20,219 bases of DNA from Bacteroidales bacterium (GCA_012798745.1 JAAZMQ010000321.1:1-20219); one strand, 5' to 3'; numbered from the stretch's first letter, positions 7,500-15,263 are shown. The notes: generated from the sequence alone by a model not told the origin. A program made the numbers and translations.

Positions 7500-8570
7500 C
7501 TACAGCATTTTTACAAAATCCTGAAAAAAGAACAAGGTATCCGTTGGTCCGGCAGCTGCTTCAGGATGAAACTGCACCGAATAGAATGGTTTTGTTTTAT
7601 GTCGAATACCTTCGTTGGTTCCATCGTTCATGTTTACGAAGTAGGATTCCCAATCATCGTCAAGAAAATCTTGATCTACAGCATAACCATGATTTTGAGA
7701 AGTAATATAACAAACGTTCGTACCTGCTTTACGCACCGGTTGATTAAGACCACGATGGCCATATTTCATTTTATATATTTTGGCTCCCGCAGCTTTCGCG
7801 AGAAGATAATTTCCCATACCAATGCCAAAAATCGATTTATCCAATTTCATTGCTTTACGAATATGATCAACTGTAATCTCGCAATAATCGGGGTTCCCGG
7901 GTCCATTGGAAATAAAAAGACCATCATAGTCTATTTGATTAAAATCATAATCCCAAGGCACACGAATCAGATTAACTTTCTGCTTGATAAGCTCTCTCAC
8001 AATATTTAGCTTAACGCCACAATCCACCAAAACCACCTTCTTTTCCCCGTAATTATATTCGATAATTTCCTTACAACTGACCTTGTCTACAAGATTTTCA
8101 CTTGAAGGATCATAATATTCCACTTCATTTTCTTCATCATACACAATCTTCCCCAACATGGAACCCTTGTCACGAAGTATTTTCGTCAACATGCGTGTGT
8201 CGATTCCATAAATTCCCGGTATATTTTCTTCTTGCATCCAATCGCCCAAACTTTTTGTCGCATTCCAATGAGAATATTCATGCGAATAATCTTGCACAAT
8301 AATTCCTCTTGCATGAATACGATCGGATTCAAAAAAATCGGAAATTCCGTTAGTCTCGCTGTTTGGGGGGACACCGTAATTTCCGATTATTGGATAAGTG
8401 AAGGTAAGAATTTGCCCTTCGTATGATGGATCTGTCAAACTCTCGGGATAACCAACCATTGCGGTATTAAAAACTACTTCTCCCGATGTTGCCTTTTCTG
8501 CACCAAACGATTTTCCCTGAAAGATCATTCCATTTTCAAGTATTAATCGCACAGGTTTGCCTCGATACAT
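7500..8570 (-). CDS. carA: Carbamoyl-phosphate synthase small subunit with degenerate glutaminase site
   Basis: This 356-residue CarA homologue has the N-terminal CPSase small domain (1-150; GEVVFNTAMVGYPESLTDPSY) and a class I glutamine amidotransferase fold (176-356; ISNGPGNPDYC at 220-230). A normal CarA cleaves glutamine and tunnels ammonia to CarB. Here the nucleophile motif reads F-G-I-G251-M-G-N254-Y255 instead of FGICLGHQ, so the catalytic Cys is Gly (codon GGT at 7820-7818). The His-Gln after it has also changed. The remaining triad members H335 and E337 (FHPE) are present. The rest of the domain (SQNHGYAVD, GTNEGIRHKTKPFYSVQFHPEA) is well conserved and intact, so this is not general decay. 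It is probably glutaminase-dead, with free ammonia as the substrate. It lies upstream of carB in one operon. Confidence 0.95.
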   Translation of the reverse strand: MYRGKPVRLILENGMIFQGKSFGAEKATSGEVVFNTAMVGYPESLTDPSYEGQILTFTYPIIGNYGVPPNSETNGISDFFESDRIHARGIIVQDYSHEYSHWNATKSLGDWMQEENIPGIYGIDTRMLTKILRDKGSMLGKIVYDEENEVEYYDPSSENLVDKVSCKEIIEYNYGEKKVVLVDCGVKLNIVRELIKQKVNLIRVPWDYDFNQIDYDGLFISNGPGNPDYCEITVDHIRKAMKLDKSIFGIGMGNYLLAKAAGAKIYKMKYGHRGLNQPVRKAGTNVCYITSQNHGYAVDQDFLDDDWESYFVNMNDGTNEGIRHKTKPFYSVQFHPEAAAGPTDTLFFFQDFVKML

Positions 8571-8618
8571 AGTGCGTATTTTTATTTTTTAAATTGATTA
8601 TTGTCTGATATTAGGACA

Positions 8619-8626
8619 CAAAGGTA
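8619..8626 (-). promoter_or_regulatory. Predicted promoter -7 box of carAB
   Basis: The minus strand reads TACCTTTG, an exact TAnnTTTG match, 48 bp before the carA ATG. Upstream are two T-tracts (7 and 8 T) and no clear TTTG at the usual distance, so the -33 element is weak. The position fits a start of transcription near 8612. No leader hairpin or pyrimidine-attenuation structure is seen in the short leader. Confidence 0.6.
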
Positions 8627-8658
8627 GAAAAAAAATTCTAAAAAAAGTAATTTCACGA

Positions 8659-9354
8659 TTATAAAGAAAATCGCTTGCCTTCACGCAAAAACGCTTCGTA
8701 TTTTTTCTTATTAAAAACATAATAATATGCTCCACGCTTAGATGAAGACTTGTCTTTTTCTTCTTGTTTATCTAGAATATTCATAGAAAGGATCTTTTTT
8801 CGAAAATTCCGTTTATCGATAGGTGTCTGATAAATAGCTTCATAAAGATCTTGTAAAGCCGGTAACGTGAATTTTTTATCGAAAAAATAAAAAATAATCG
8901 GTTGCATGGAAACTTTGTATCGAAGCAGTGTCAATGCATCATCTACCATTTGATTATGATCAAAAACAAGCAAAGGGAGTTCGCGTATATTTACCCATCG
9001 TGCATCATATTTTGCTCCTAAACTCGTATCGAATTCTTCCAATCTCACCAACGCATAGAAAGCCACTGAAATTACCCGACCACCTGTATCACGATTTACT
9101 TCCCCATAAGCCTTCACCTGCTCCATGTATATCCCTTTTTGTTGAGTATATTGATAAAGAACTCTCTCCGCAGCTTCGTGCAAACTTTCATTTTCTTCCA
9201 CAAATCCTCCCATCAAAGACCACTCTCCTTTAAGTGGTTCCATAGGGCGACGCGTGAGCAAAATATGGAGTTCTTTATCCTTAAAACCAAAAATAATACA
9301 ATCTACTGCGATCAAAAAAGTAGCATTCTCCAAATAAAAAGTTGTATTCGTCAT
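8659..9354 (-). CDS. Nudix-domain transcriptional regulator (NrtR/AraR-like), probable galactose regulator
   Basis: The protein has an N-terminal Nudix fold (about 5-140) and a C-terminal winged helix (about 160-231; FTLPALQDLYEAIY, then DKRNFRKKIL and SKRGAYYYVFNKKKY). This is the NrtR-like architecture that includes the Bacteroides arabinose regulator AraR. The Nudix box keeps G-x5-E-x7-R but the catalytic REUxEE part reads R-V-L-Y-Q-Y, so hydrolase activity is probably lost and the domain likely serves as a sugar-metabolite sensor. I chose ATG at 9354 (231 residues; MTNTTFYLENATFLIAVD). The upstream ATG at 9411 would place a terminator hairpin inside the coding sequence and add an unlike N-terminus. 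It sits directly after galK, so galM-transporter-galK are the likely targets. Confidence 0.85.
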   Translation of the reverse strand: MTNTTFYLENATFLIAVDCIIFGFKDKELHILLTRRPMEPLKGEWSLMGGFVEENESLHEAAERVLYQYTQQKGIYMEQVKAYGEVNRDTGGRVISVAFYALVRLEEFDTSLGAKYDARWVNIRELPLLVFDHNQMVDDALTLLRYKVSMQPIIFYFFDKKFTLPALQDLYEAIYQTPIDKRNFRKKILSMNILDKQEEKDKSSSKRGAYYYVFNKKKYEAFLREGKRFSL

Positions 9355-9371
9355 AGGTATAGGTATAGGTA
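9353..9371. repeat. Short tandem repeat (AGGTAT unit) at the regulator's start codon
   Basis: On the plus strand AGGTAT occurs twice in full and once as AGGTA (9355-9371), preceded by AT. On the minus strand this puts TACCTATACCTATACC directly before the ATG of the Nudix regulator, where a ribosome binding site would lie. There is no Shine-Dalgarno-like sequence. Confidence 0.7.
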
Positions 9372-9383
9372 ATATAAAAATTG

Positions 9384-9428
9384 AAAAAAGAGGGGTTAAA
9401 AAATTTTTCATGAACTTTCAACCCCTCT
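9384..9428 (-). terminator. Rho-independent terminator after galK
   Basis: On the minus strand a perfect 9-bp stem AGAGGGGTT / AACCCCTCT (9428-9420 and 9397-9389) encloses a 22-nt loop and is followed directly by TTTTTT. It starts 18 bp after the galK stop and ends about 30 bp before the regulator's ATG. It should end the galM-transporter-galK transcript, so the regulator would need read-through. Confidence 0.88.
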
Positions 9429-9445
9429 CATAATCGGCTTAATAA

Positions 9446-10594
9446 TTATAATTTACGTGCACCGTCGCTGATAACAACGTCATAAACTTTTGGCTCATAA
9501 CCAAATTTAATTTTGAATTGTGCTTTGGCATCTTCAATAAATTTATCATGCAATTCGTCTTTTACCAGGTTAATGGTACAACCTCCAAATCCACCCCCCA
9601 TCACACGTGAGCCTGTTACATCATTTTTTTTGGCAATATCGTTTAGAAAATCAAGCTCTTCGCAACTAACCTCGTATAACTTACTCATTCCTTCGTGTGT
9701 TTCGTACATTTTCTTGCCAACCGTTTCATAGTCCCCTTTTTCAAGTGCTTCTGAAACATCCAGTACACGTTGTGTTTCCTCAATTACATATTTAGCTCGT
9801 TTATAATCTTCTTCCGAAATATCGTTTTTGACCTCATTAAGCATATCCATATTAGCGTCACGAAGAAATTCCACCTCGGGATGATTTTTACGAATAGCAG
9901 CAACAACACGTTCACATGATTCACGACGTTTGTTATACGCCGATGAAGCTAATTCATGCTTTACCTGTGTATCTAACAAAACAAGCCTGTAGCCTTGAGG
10001 ATCAAACGGAAAATATTTGTATTCCATTGTTTTGCAGTCCAATCGCACCAGATGACCTTTTTTTCCAAAAAGTGAAATAAACTGATCCATAATACCACAT
10101 TTCACACCCACATAATTATGTTCGGTCGCCTGTCCAATCTTAGCCAATTCAAATTTATCAATTCCAAGATTCAACATATCGTTTAATGCATAAGCATAGG
10201 TACACTCCAAGGCAGCCGAAGAAGACATTCCTGCTCCCAAAGGAACATTGCCTGAAAAAACGGTATCGAAACCTTCGACTTTTCCGCCGCGTTTAATAAT
10301 CTCTCGACAAACGCCAAAAATATATTTTGCCCACCCCTCTTCAGGAATATCCTCCTCAGTGAGGCCAAATTCGGAATATTCATCAAGATCAAGAGCGCAT
10401 GCTCTTACTTTGTTTGTCCCATTTAAACGAATGGCAGCCGTTATTCCTTTATCTATTGCACCCGGAAAAACAAAACTACCATTATAATCCGTATGCTCTC
10501 CGATAAGGTTTATGCGGCCGGGAGCCGTATAAACCTCAGGAATTGCTTTACCAAATTTCTCTTGAAATAAAGTGATTATTTTTTCTTTCGTCAT
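9446..10594 (-). CDS. galK: Galactokinase
   Basis: This 382-residue cytoplasmic GHMP kinase phosphorylates alpha-D-galactose to galactose 1-phosphate, the first committed Leloir step. The galactokinase signature GRINLIGEHTDYNG is at 26-39, the ATP-binding PLGAGMSSSAALE at 118-130, the catalytic-Asp region GVKCGIMDQF at about 168-177, and the GHMP motif 3 GSRVMGGGFGGC near 328-340. Length equals the E. coli enzyme (382). It follows the sugar transporter after 39 bp and is the last gene before a strong terminator. The assignment to galactose rather than N-acetylgalactosamine rests on the GEHTDYNG signature and on the neighbouring mutarotase and transporter. Confidence 0.96.
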   Translation of the reverse strand: MTKEKIITLFQEKFGKAIPEVYTAPGRINLIGEHTDYNGSFVFPGAIDKGITAAIRLNGTNKVRACALDLDEYSEFGLTEEDIPEEGWAKYIFGVCREIIKRGGKVEGFDTVFSGNVPLGAGMSSSAALECTYAYALNDMLNLGIDKFELAKIGQATEHNYVGVKCGIMDQFISLFGKKGHLVRLDCKTMEYKYFPFDPQGYRLVLLDTQVKHELASSAYNKRRESCERVVAAIRKNHPEVEFLRDANMDMLNEVKNDISEEDYKRAKYVIEETQRVLDVSEALEKGDYETVGKKMYETHEGMSKLYEVSCEELDFLNDIAKKNDVTGSRVMGGGFGGCTINLVKDELHDKFIEDAKAQFKIKFGYEPKVYDVVISDGARKL

Positions 10595-10633
10595 TACGTA
10601 TCTTAAATTAATTTGCTGTTATTATTCATTTAC

Positions 10634-11932
10634 TTACTCATCGACCAAAATATCAGGATTTACATTTTTAGATCCAACTAAAGCATAATATAACAAATAA
10701 GCCAATCCAATGAAAATTACCCAATAGCTCGAGATATAACCGGCTATGTCAGCCACTCTTCCCTGAATAACCGGAAGAATGCCACCACCACATACTAACG
10801 CCATAAATATACCTGAAGCTGCCGCTGTATATTTGCCTAAACCTTCTACTGCAAGATTAAAAATGCTTCCCCACATAATGGAAGTACACAGACCAACCAA
10901 TACGATAAACATAGCATTAATTGGTACTTCAGCTAATCCAAAAGAAAGGGCTCCTGTACTCGATCTCAAAAGAACCGGCAAAGAAACTTGTAAAGTTACA
11001 GGCGAAAAGATGGCTAAGGCGATCAAAATCATCCCAACAAAGGAGGCCGTTCCAAGCATTGTTCTGCTGGATATCTTGCTCCCAAAGGAAGCTCCCAGTA
11101 ACCGACCTATCAACATGAGAAACCAATAAGTTCCCGCAACAAAACCTGCAGTTGTCTTTCCAACAGGAGTATCTGAAAGCCAAAGAATCAAAAGGCCGGG
11201 AGTTCCTACTTCAACACCAACATAAATAAAAATAGCAACTGCACCTAACACAAAATGTCGGAATTTCAAAGCTCCTGCCATTAGTTCTTTGAGTGATTCA
11301 GATGCTTTTTGTGCGTGTGGTTCAGGAATATCTACAAAAAGCAGAACAAAAAATATTACGGCAAAAACACCCATCGCAATATACATAACAGGAAAAACAT
11401 CTTCAATTCTTGCCTTTGTCGTCTCTCCAATCAACACACCTACAAAAGCCGGAGTAAAAGTAGCCATCACTGAATTAAAAGAACCACCAATTTGGATAAG
11501 TTGATTGCCTTTATTCCCACCTCCCCCAAGAGTATTCAACATCGGGTTTACTACAATATTCAACAAGCACATCGAAAAACCTGCCACAAAAGCTCCTAGC
11601 AAATAAACGCCAAAAGCTGATGTTTCAGGAGCGTGACCTGAAAGAAATTGAATAAATACACCCACAAAACCAACGGCAATGGCTATCAAAGCCGTTTTTT
11701 TGTACCCGAGTTTCTGTAAAAGAATTCCTCCCGGTATTCCCATAACTGCATAAGCAATAAAGTTAGCTGCGTTCCCCAATAATCCCTGGAAATTGGAAAC
11801 ACCAAATTGTTCTTTCAATACCTGACCCATCGGCGCCGCCAAATTTGTAACAAATGATATCATTCCAAACAGAATGATCATCATTATTATCGGCACAAGA
11901 TTACTCCTTTTTTCATTCGTTGTTGTATTCAT
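10634..11932 (-). CDS. MFS sugar transporter, FucP/GluP type (glucose/galactose:H+ symporter)
   Basis: This 432-residue membrane protein has about twelve hydrophobic segments, as expected for the major facilitator superfamily. Phrases such as FGMISFVTNLAAPMGQVLKE, NAANFIAYAVMGIPGG and CLLNIVVNPMLNTLGGGGNKGNQLIQIGG resemble the FHS (fucose-galactose-glucose:H+ symporter) family, with GluP and FucP as the named members. The long loop near residues 200-225 after the sixth helix matches the usual central loop. Located between galM and galK, it most likely imports galactose (or glucose/galactose) across the inner membrane. It is 65 bp after galM. An (ATTA)n repeat lies 10 bp before its ATG. Specificity cannot be read from sequence. 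Confidence 0.92.
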   Translation of the reverse strand: MNTTTNEKRSNLVPIIMMIILFGMISFVTNLAAPMGQVLKEQFGVSNFQGLLGNAANFIAYAVMGIPGGILLQKLGYKKTALIAIAVGFVGVFIQFLSGHAPETSAFGVYLLGAFVAGFSMCLLNIVVNPMLNTLGGGGNKGNQLIQIGGSFNSVMATFTPAFVGVLIGETTKARIEDVFPVMYIAMGVFAVIFFVLLFVDIPEPHAQKASESLKELMAGALKFRHFVLGAVAIFIYVGVEVGTPGLLILWLSDTPVGKTTAGFVAGTYWFLMLIGRLLGASFGSKISSRTMLGTASFVGMILIALAIFSPVTLQVSLPVLLRSSTGALSFGLAEVPINAMFIVLVGLCTSIMWGSIFNLAVEGLGKYTAAASGIFMALVCGGGILPVIQGRVADIAGYISSYWVIFIGLAYLLYYALVGSKNVNPDILVDE

Positions 11933-11942
11933 ATTTTTACTT

Positions 11943-11961
11943 ATTAATTAATTAATTAATT
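11943..11961. repeat. ATTA tetranucleotide repeat before the sugar transporter gene
   Basis: Four full ATTA units and a partial fifth lie 10 bp upstream of the transporter's ATG (11932). This is the translation-initiation region on the minus strand. No promoter element is seen in the 65-bp galM-transporter gap. A weak imperfect stem (TCTT/AAGA) followed by TTTTTT is also present near 11971-11992. Confidence 0.7.
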
Positions 11962-11997
11962 TGTTTACTATAAAAAATTGATTCTTTTGCAAGAGTC

Positions 11998-13077
11998 TTA
12001 TATCAAAAATTTATAGGTTGTTCTCGATCTAAAAATTTCCTCGGGACGCAAAACAATTGAAGGATATTCCGGGTGATTAATACTGTCAGGGTAATGTTGT
12101 GTTTCGAAACAAACTGCTGAACGTTTAGGATAACGTTGACCGTTCTTTCCGACAAAATTACCTGTTAACCAGTTACCAGTATATAATTGAATCCCCGGCT
12201 GAGACGTATAAATCTCCATTTTTATACCGGTCTTGGGTGATTCACACACACCGGCAAAGACATAATCATCCACATTCTCCTTGTTAAGGATATAATTATG
12301 ATCGTAACCCTTTCCGAAAATCAATTGCTGAAAATCATCATCTATTCGTTCACCAATAGCATGTTCTACTGTGAAATCCATAGGCGTACCGAAAACCGAT
12401 TCGGGGTCTCCAAGAGGAATCAACGTTTCATCAGTAGGAAGATACTGATCCGCAATTAATTTAAGAATATGATCCCCAATATAAGGATCTCCTGCTCCCG
12501 AAAGATTGAAGTATGAATGATTGGTAAGATTTAAAATAGTCGGTTTATCGGTTTCTGCTTCATAATAAATATCCAACGCATTTTCATCCGTTAAAACATA
12601 CGTCACTGTCACACTCAAATTCCCCGGGTATCCTTCTTCACCATCTACTGATAAATAAAAAAGTTTTATTGAGTTGTCGGAAATTTCTTTAACATCCCAT
12701 ACAATCGCATTAAAACCTTTTATACCTCCGTGCAAGTGATTTGGACCGTTGTTAATAGCAAGAGTGTATTCTTTCCCATCAAGAGTAAATTTACCTTTGG
12801 CAATCCGATTGGCAACCCTTCCGCAAACAGCACCGAAATAAGGTTCTTCGGAAGTCAAATAATCATCAATAGATTGATGACCCGTTACTACATCCGTTAA
12901 TGGACCGTTTTCATCGGGCACCATTAACGAAACAATCTTTGCACCATAATTAGTTACGGCAACTTCACATCCATTCTTGTTCGTAAGAATGTACAATCCG
13001 GTTTGCTTTCCGTCTACAATTTTTTCAAATGCATTCAAAAGCAAACCGGATTTACTTCTTGTTTCCTTTACATTCAT
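11998..13077 (-). CDS. galM: Aldose 1-epimerase (galactose mutarotase)
   Basis: This enzyme interconverts the alpha and beta anomers of galactose or glucose and so feeds alpha-galactose to galactokinase. From the ATG at 13077 it has 359 residues, close to the family norm of about 345-380. Catalytic signatures are present: FGAVCGRVANRI early (substrate-binding Arg), NNGPNHLHGG (first His), NLTNHSYFNLSG (general-acid His), the DHILKLIADQYLPTDETLIPLG stretch, and GIQLYTGNW followed by CFETQHYPDS (catalytic Glu). The in-frame ATG at 13149 would add 24 residues (MCYFYTNFIKK...) without similarity to the family, so I prefer 13077 (MNVKETRSKSG). No signal peptide is seen, so it is cytoplasmic. It is the first gene of the galactose cluster. 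Confidence 0.93.
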   Translation of the reverse strand: MNVKETRSKSGLLLNAFEKIVDGKQTGLYILTNKNGCEVAVTNYGAKIVSLMVPDENGPLTDVVTGHQSIDDYLTSEEPYFGAVCGRVANRIAKGKFTLDGKEYTLAINNGPNHLHGGIKGFNAIVWDVKEISDNSIKLFYLSVDGEEGYPGNLSVTVTYVLTDENALDIYYEAETDKPTILNLTNHSYFNLSGAGDPYIGDHILKLIADQYLPTDETLIPLGDPESVFGTPMDFTVEHAIGERIDDDFQQLIFGKGYDHNYILNKENVDDYVFAGVCESPKTGIKMEIYTSQPGIQLYTGNWLTGNFVGKNGQRYPKRSAVCFETQHYPDSINHPEYPSIVLRPEEIFRSRTTYKFLI

Positions 13078-13174
13078 ATTTTTCCGGTGTATAAATAAAA
13101 GATGATGAAGATTGGATTTTTTTATAAAATTCGTGTAAAAATAACACATACTTTTTTTTCTACCTAATAAAAAA

Positions 13175-13190
13175 ATGTGTTATAAAACAT
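13175..13190. promoter_or_regulatory. Candidate operator palindrome upstream of galM
   Basis: ATGTGTTATAAAACAT is a 16-bp palindrome with a single mismatched pair; its outer flanks are A-rich on the left and T-rich on the right. It lies about 17-32 bp downstream of the predicted -7 box, so a bound repressor would block early elongation. A further weak palindrome, GTGTAAAAATAACAC, is at 13133-13147. Assignment to the Nudix regulator is inference. Confidence 0.5.
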
Positions 13191-13206
13191 ATTTTATCTG
13201 GAACTT

Positions 13207-13214
13207 CAAAAATA
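13207..13214 (-). promoter_or_regulatory. Predicted promoter -7 box of the galactose cluster
   Basis: The minus strand reads TATTTTTG, a TAnnTTTG match, in the 202-bp gap between talC and galM. The -33 element is weak. Transcription would begin near 13200, giving a leader of about 123 bases that contains the palindrome at 13175-13190. No hairpin terminator is visible after talC in this gap. Confidence 0.5.
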
Positions 13215-13279
13215 TCTCATAATAAAATCAATTATTCTCTTCAATCATCATTAATTGTTTTGTTTAATTTATTGATAAT

Positions 13280-13939
13280 TCACTTATTAAAAGTCTCTGC
13301 GTCTTTTAAAAATTTTTCGAGGCCGGAATCTGTTAAAGGATGTTTTAACAGTCCTAAAATAGAAGCCAATGGAGATGTCACTACATCTACACCCATTTTT
13401 GCACAATTAATAATATGCATAGGATTGCGAATTGAAGACGCGATAATTTGTGACCTATAATGATAATTATCTAATATCAAACGAATATCTCTGACCAAAG
13501 CTAAACCATCGGAAGCAATGTCGTCAAGTCTTCCTATAAAAGGCGAAATATATGTAGCTCCGGCTTTTGCGGCCAACAAAGCTTGTCCGGGAGAGAAAAC
13601 AAGCGTACAGTTTGTTTTTATTCCCTCTGAAGCCAAATATTTAATAGCTTTAATCCCCTCTTTTATCATGGGAATTTTCACAACAATCTGTCCACTAATG
13701 GCTGCCAACGATTTGGCTTCTTTTACCATACTTTCATAATCTGTTGAAATTACTTCCGCACTAACGTCTCCTCCTACCGCAATTTTACAGATAGCCTTAT
13801 AATGAGCCATTACATTTTCTTTTCCAACGATTCCTTCTTTTGCAACGAGAGACGGATTAGTGGTCACGCCGTCCAATATACCCAAGGCATGTGCTTCTTT
13901 AATCTGCTCTAAATTGGCAGTATCTACAAAAAATTTCAT
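13280..13939 (-). CDS. talC: Transaldolase, small TalC/FSA-type
   Basis: From the ATG at 13939 it has 219 residues, typical of the short transaldolase / fructose-6-phosphate aldolase family (TIM barrel, cytoplasmic, decameric in known members). The N-terminus MKFFVDTANL with Asp6, the GVTTNPSLVAKEG motif, the Schiff-base lysine K88 in IVVKIPM, and ISPFIGRLDD are all present. The residues A-E62-V and Phe in SPF match the transaldolase branch (Bacillus TalC) rather than E. coli FSA, which has Gln and Tyr at these places. It therefore probably links glycolysis and the pentose phosphate pathway. An ATG three codons upstream (13948) is a possible alternative start. It follows the CNNM gene by 28 bp, on the same strand. 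Confidence 0.93.
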   Translation of the reverse strand: MKFFVDTANLEQIKEAHALGILDGVTTNPSLVAKEGIVGKENVMAHYKAICKIAVGGDVSAEVISTDYESMVKEAKSLAAISGQIVVKIPMIKEGIKAIKYLASEGIKTNCTLVFSPGQALLAAKAGATYISPFIGRLDDIASDGLALVRDIRLILDNYHYRSQIIASSIRNPMHIINCAKMGVDVVTSPLASILGLLKHPLTDSGLEKFLKDAETFNK

Positions 13940-13967
13940 AGTATGCAATATATTTAAAAAATAATCT

Positions 13968-15263
13968 TTATTCTTTGTCTTTTTTATTTTTGGTTATCAA
14001 CACTTTATTGATTTTATTACCGTCCACTTCCACGATCTCGAATGTTACCTCATTATTATATGTAAATCTGTCTCCTACCTGAGGTATTTTGTTTATATTA
14101 GCCAAAACAAAACCTGCAATTGTTGAATAATCTATCGATTCGAAATCGATAACAAAATCATCAATAAACAAAGTAAGCAATTCAAGAGGTGCTTCACCAT
14201 TTACCAAAGCTGAATTATCATTCTGCATAAAAATATCAGGTTCTTCGGTTTCATCTTCGTCGGCAATAGGCCCAACCAAGGTTTCCATTATGTCGTGTAA
14301 AGTAATGATACCCTCTACACTTCCGTATTCATCAACTACGACACCTATTGATTTATGATTTTTCCGAAACATTTCGAGTACTTTCTGTGCACGTAAAGTC
14401 GATGGAAAAATCAAAGGCTCCTGGATCAAATCGTTAATAGAAAAATCCTCATTTTTATGCAACTCGTACAAAAATTCTTTAATGGAAATAATCCCTATAA
14501 AATCGTCCAATTTCCCGTTACATGCCAACACTTTGCTATGTTTGCAATTCAGCAAATCTTGAATAACCTCATCCTTACTTTTCGAGATATCAACCCATTC
14601 CACATCGGTACGATGGGTCATTAAATGCTTAGCACGTTTATCGGAAAAATAAAAGACTTGTTCATGTATGATATTTTCTTCTTTCTCGATAATTCCCTCT
14701 TTTGAGGCTGTCTTTAACATAGCCCGAAGCTCCATTTCCGAAACGATGTCTTTTTTCGGTTTCAGGCCAATAATTTTGTTAAAGAAACCGGTTGAAGCAG
14801 CTAAAAATTTTACAAACGGATAAAAAATGATACTGATAACATAAATAGGTCTTGAAACAGCGATCGATACCTTTTCAGGATTATTCAGAGCGATGGTTTT
14901 CGGAACCAATTCTCCAATAACAATAGACACATATGTTATTAAAAAAACAACGACTGCTACAGATATGGTTTCGGCGTGAGAGGCACTCCATGCAAATTTT
15001 TCAAAAAAGGGCTTAACATCAGCTGCAAGCGTGGTTCCACCATATGCTCCGTTTACGATACCGATAAGCGTAATCCCTACTTGTACAGCCGAAAGAAAAT
15101 TATCAGGATCTGCTTGAAGCTTGAGTGCCATTTCGGCACCTTTACTCCCTTTTTTTCTTTCCGCTTCAAGTTTCGTTTTTTTGCTTGACACTACTGCTAT
15201 CTCTGACAAAGCAAAAAAACCATTCAAAATAATAAGAAGCAGAATAACAAGAACCTCAACCAT
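13968..15263 (-). CDS. CNNM/CorC (hemolysin C-like) family membrane protein with CBS pair
   Basis: This 431-residue protein has the full bacterial CNNM architecture: a transmembrane domain (about 1-165) with hydrophobic segments at about 1-24, 58-75, 98-119 and 135-158 and the conserved GELVPK at 117-122, then two CBS domains (about 210-330; GIISIKEFLYELH and DEYGSVEGIITLHDIMETLVG), then a CorC_HlyC domain (about 350-425; EVTFEIVEVDGNKI). Characterised relatives are Mg2+ or Co2+ exporters such as MpfA and CorC. The older name hemolysin is not supported by function. It sits between the nucleotidyltransferase and talC, 54 and 28 bp away, and may share their transcript, but no functional link is evident. 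Confidence 0.93.
   Translation of the reverse strand: MVEVLVILLLIILNGFFALSEIAVVSSKKTKLEAERKKGSKGAEMALKLQADPDNFLSAVQVGITLIGIVNGAYGGTTLAADVKPFFEKFAWSASHAETISVAVVVFLITYVSIVIGELVPKTIALNNPEKVSIAVSRPIYVISIIFYPFVKFLAASTGFFNKIIGLKPKKDIVSEMELRAMLKTASKEGIIEKEENIIHEQVFYFSDKRAKHLMTHRTDVEWVDISKSKDEVIQDLLNCKHSKVLACNGKLDDFIGIISIKEFLYELHKNEDFSINDLIQEPLIFPSTLRAQKVLEMFRKNHKSIGVVVDEYGSVEGIITLHDIMETLVGPIADEDETEEPDIFMQNDNSALVNGEAPLELLTLFIDDFVIDFESIDYSTIAGFVLANINKIPQVGDRFTYNNEVTFEIVEVDGNKINKVLITKNKKDKE

Noticed and set aside
7416..8009. Long open frame (about 197 codons) on the plus strand
   Set aside because: It is antisense to carA and the carA-carB gap; the minus-strand reading has full family similarity, and the plus-strand translation looks like no known protein.
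9355..9411. N-terminal extension of the Nudix regulator (MKNFLTPLFSIF...), resembling a signal peptide
   Set aside because: It overlaps the galK terminator hairpin and the tandem repeat, and family members begin near the ATG at 9354.
13078..13149. Upstream start for galM giving 24 more residues
   Set aside because: The extra residues have no family similarity and would cover the leader next to the operator candidate; the ATG at 13077 gives a normal-length protein.
13968..15263. Hemolysin toxin
   Set aside because: The architecture (CNNM, two CBS, CorC_HlyC) is that of metal transport proteins; the hemolysin name is historical.
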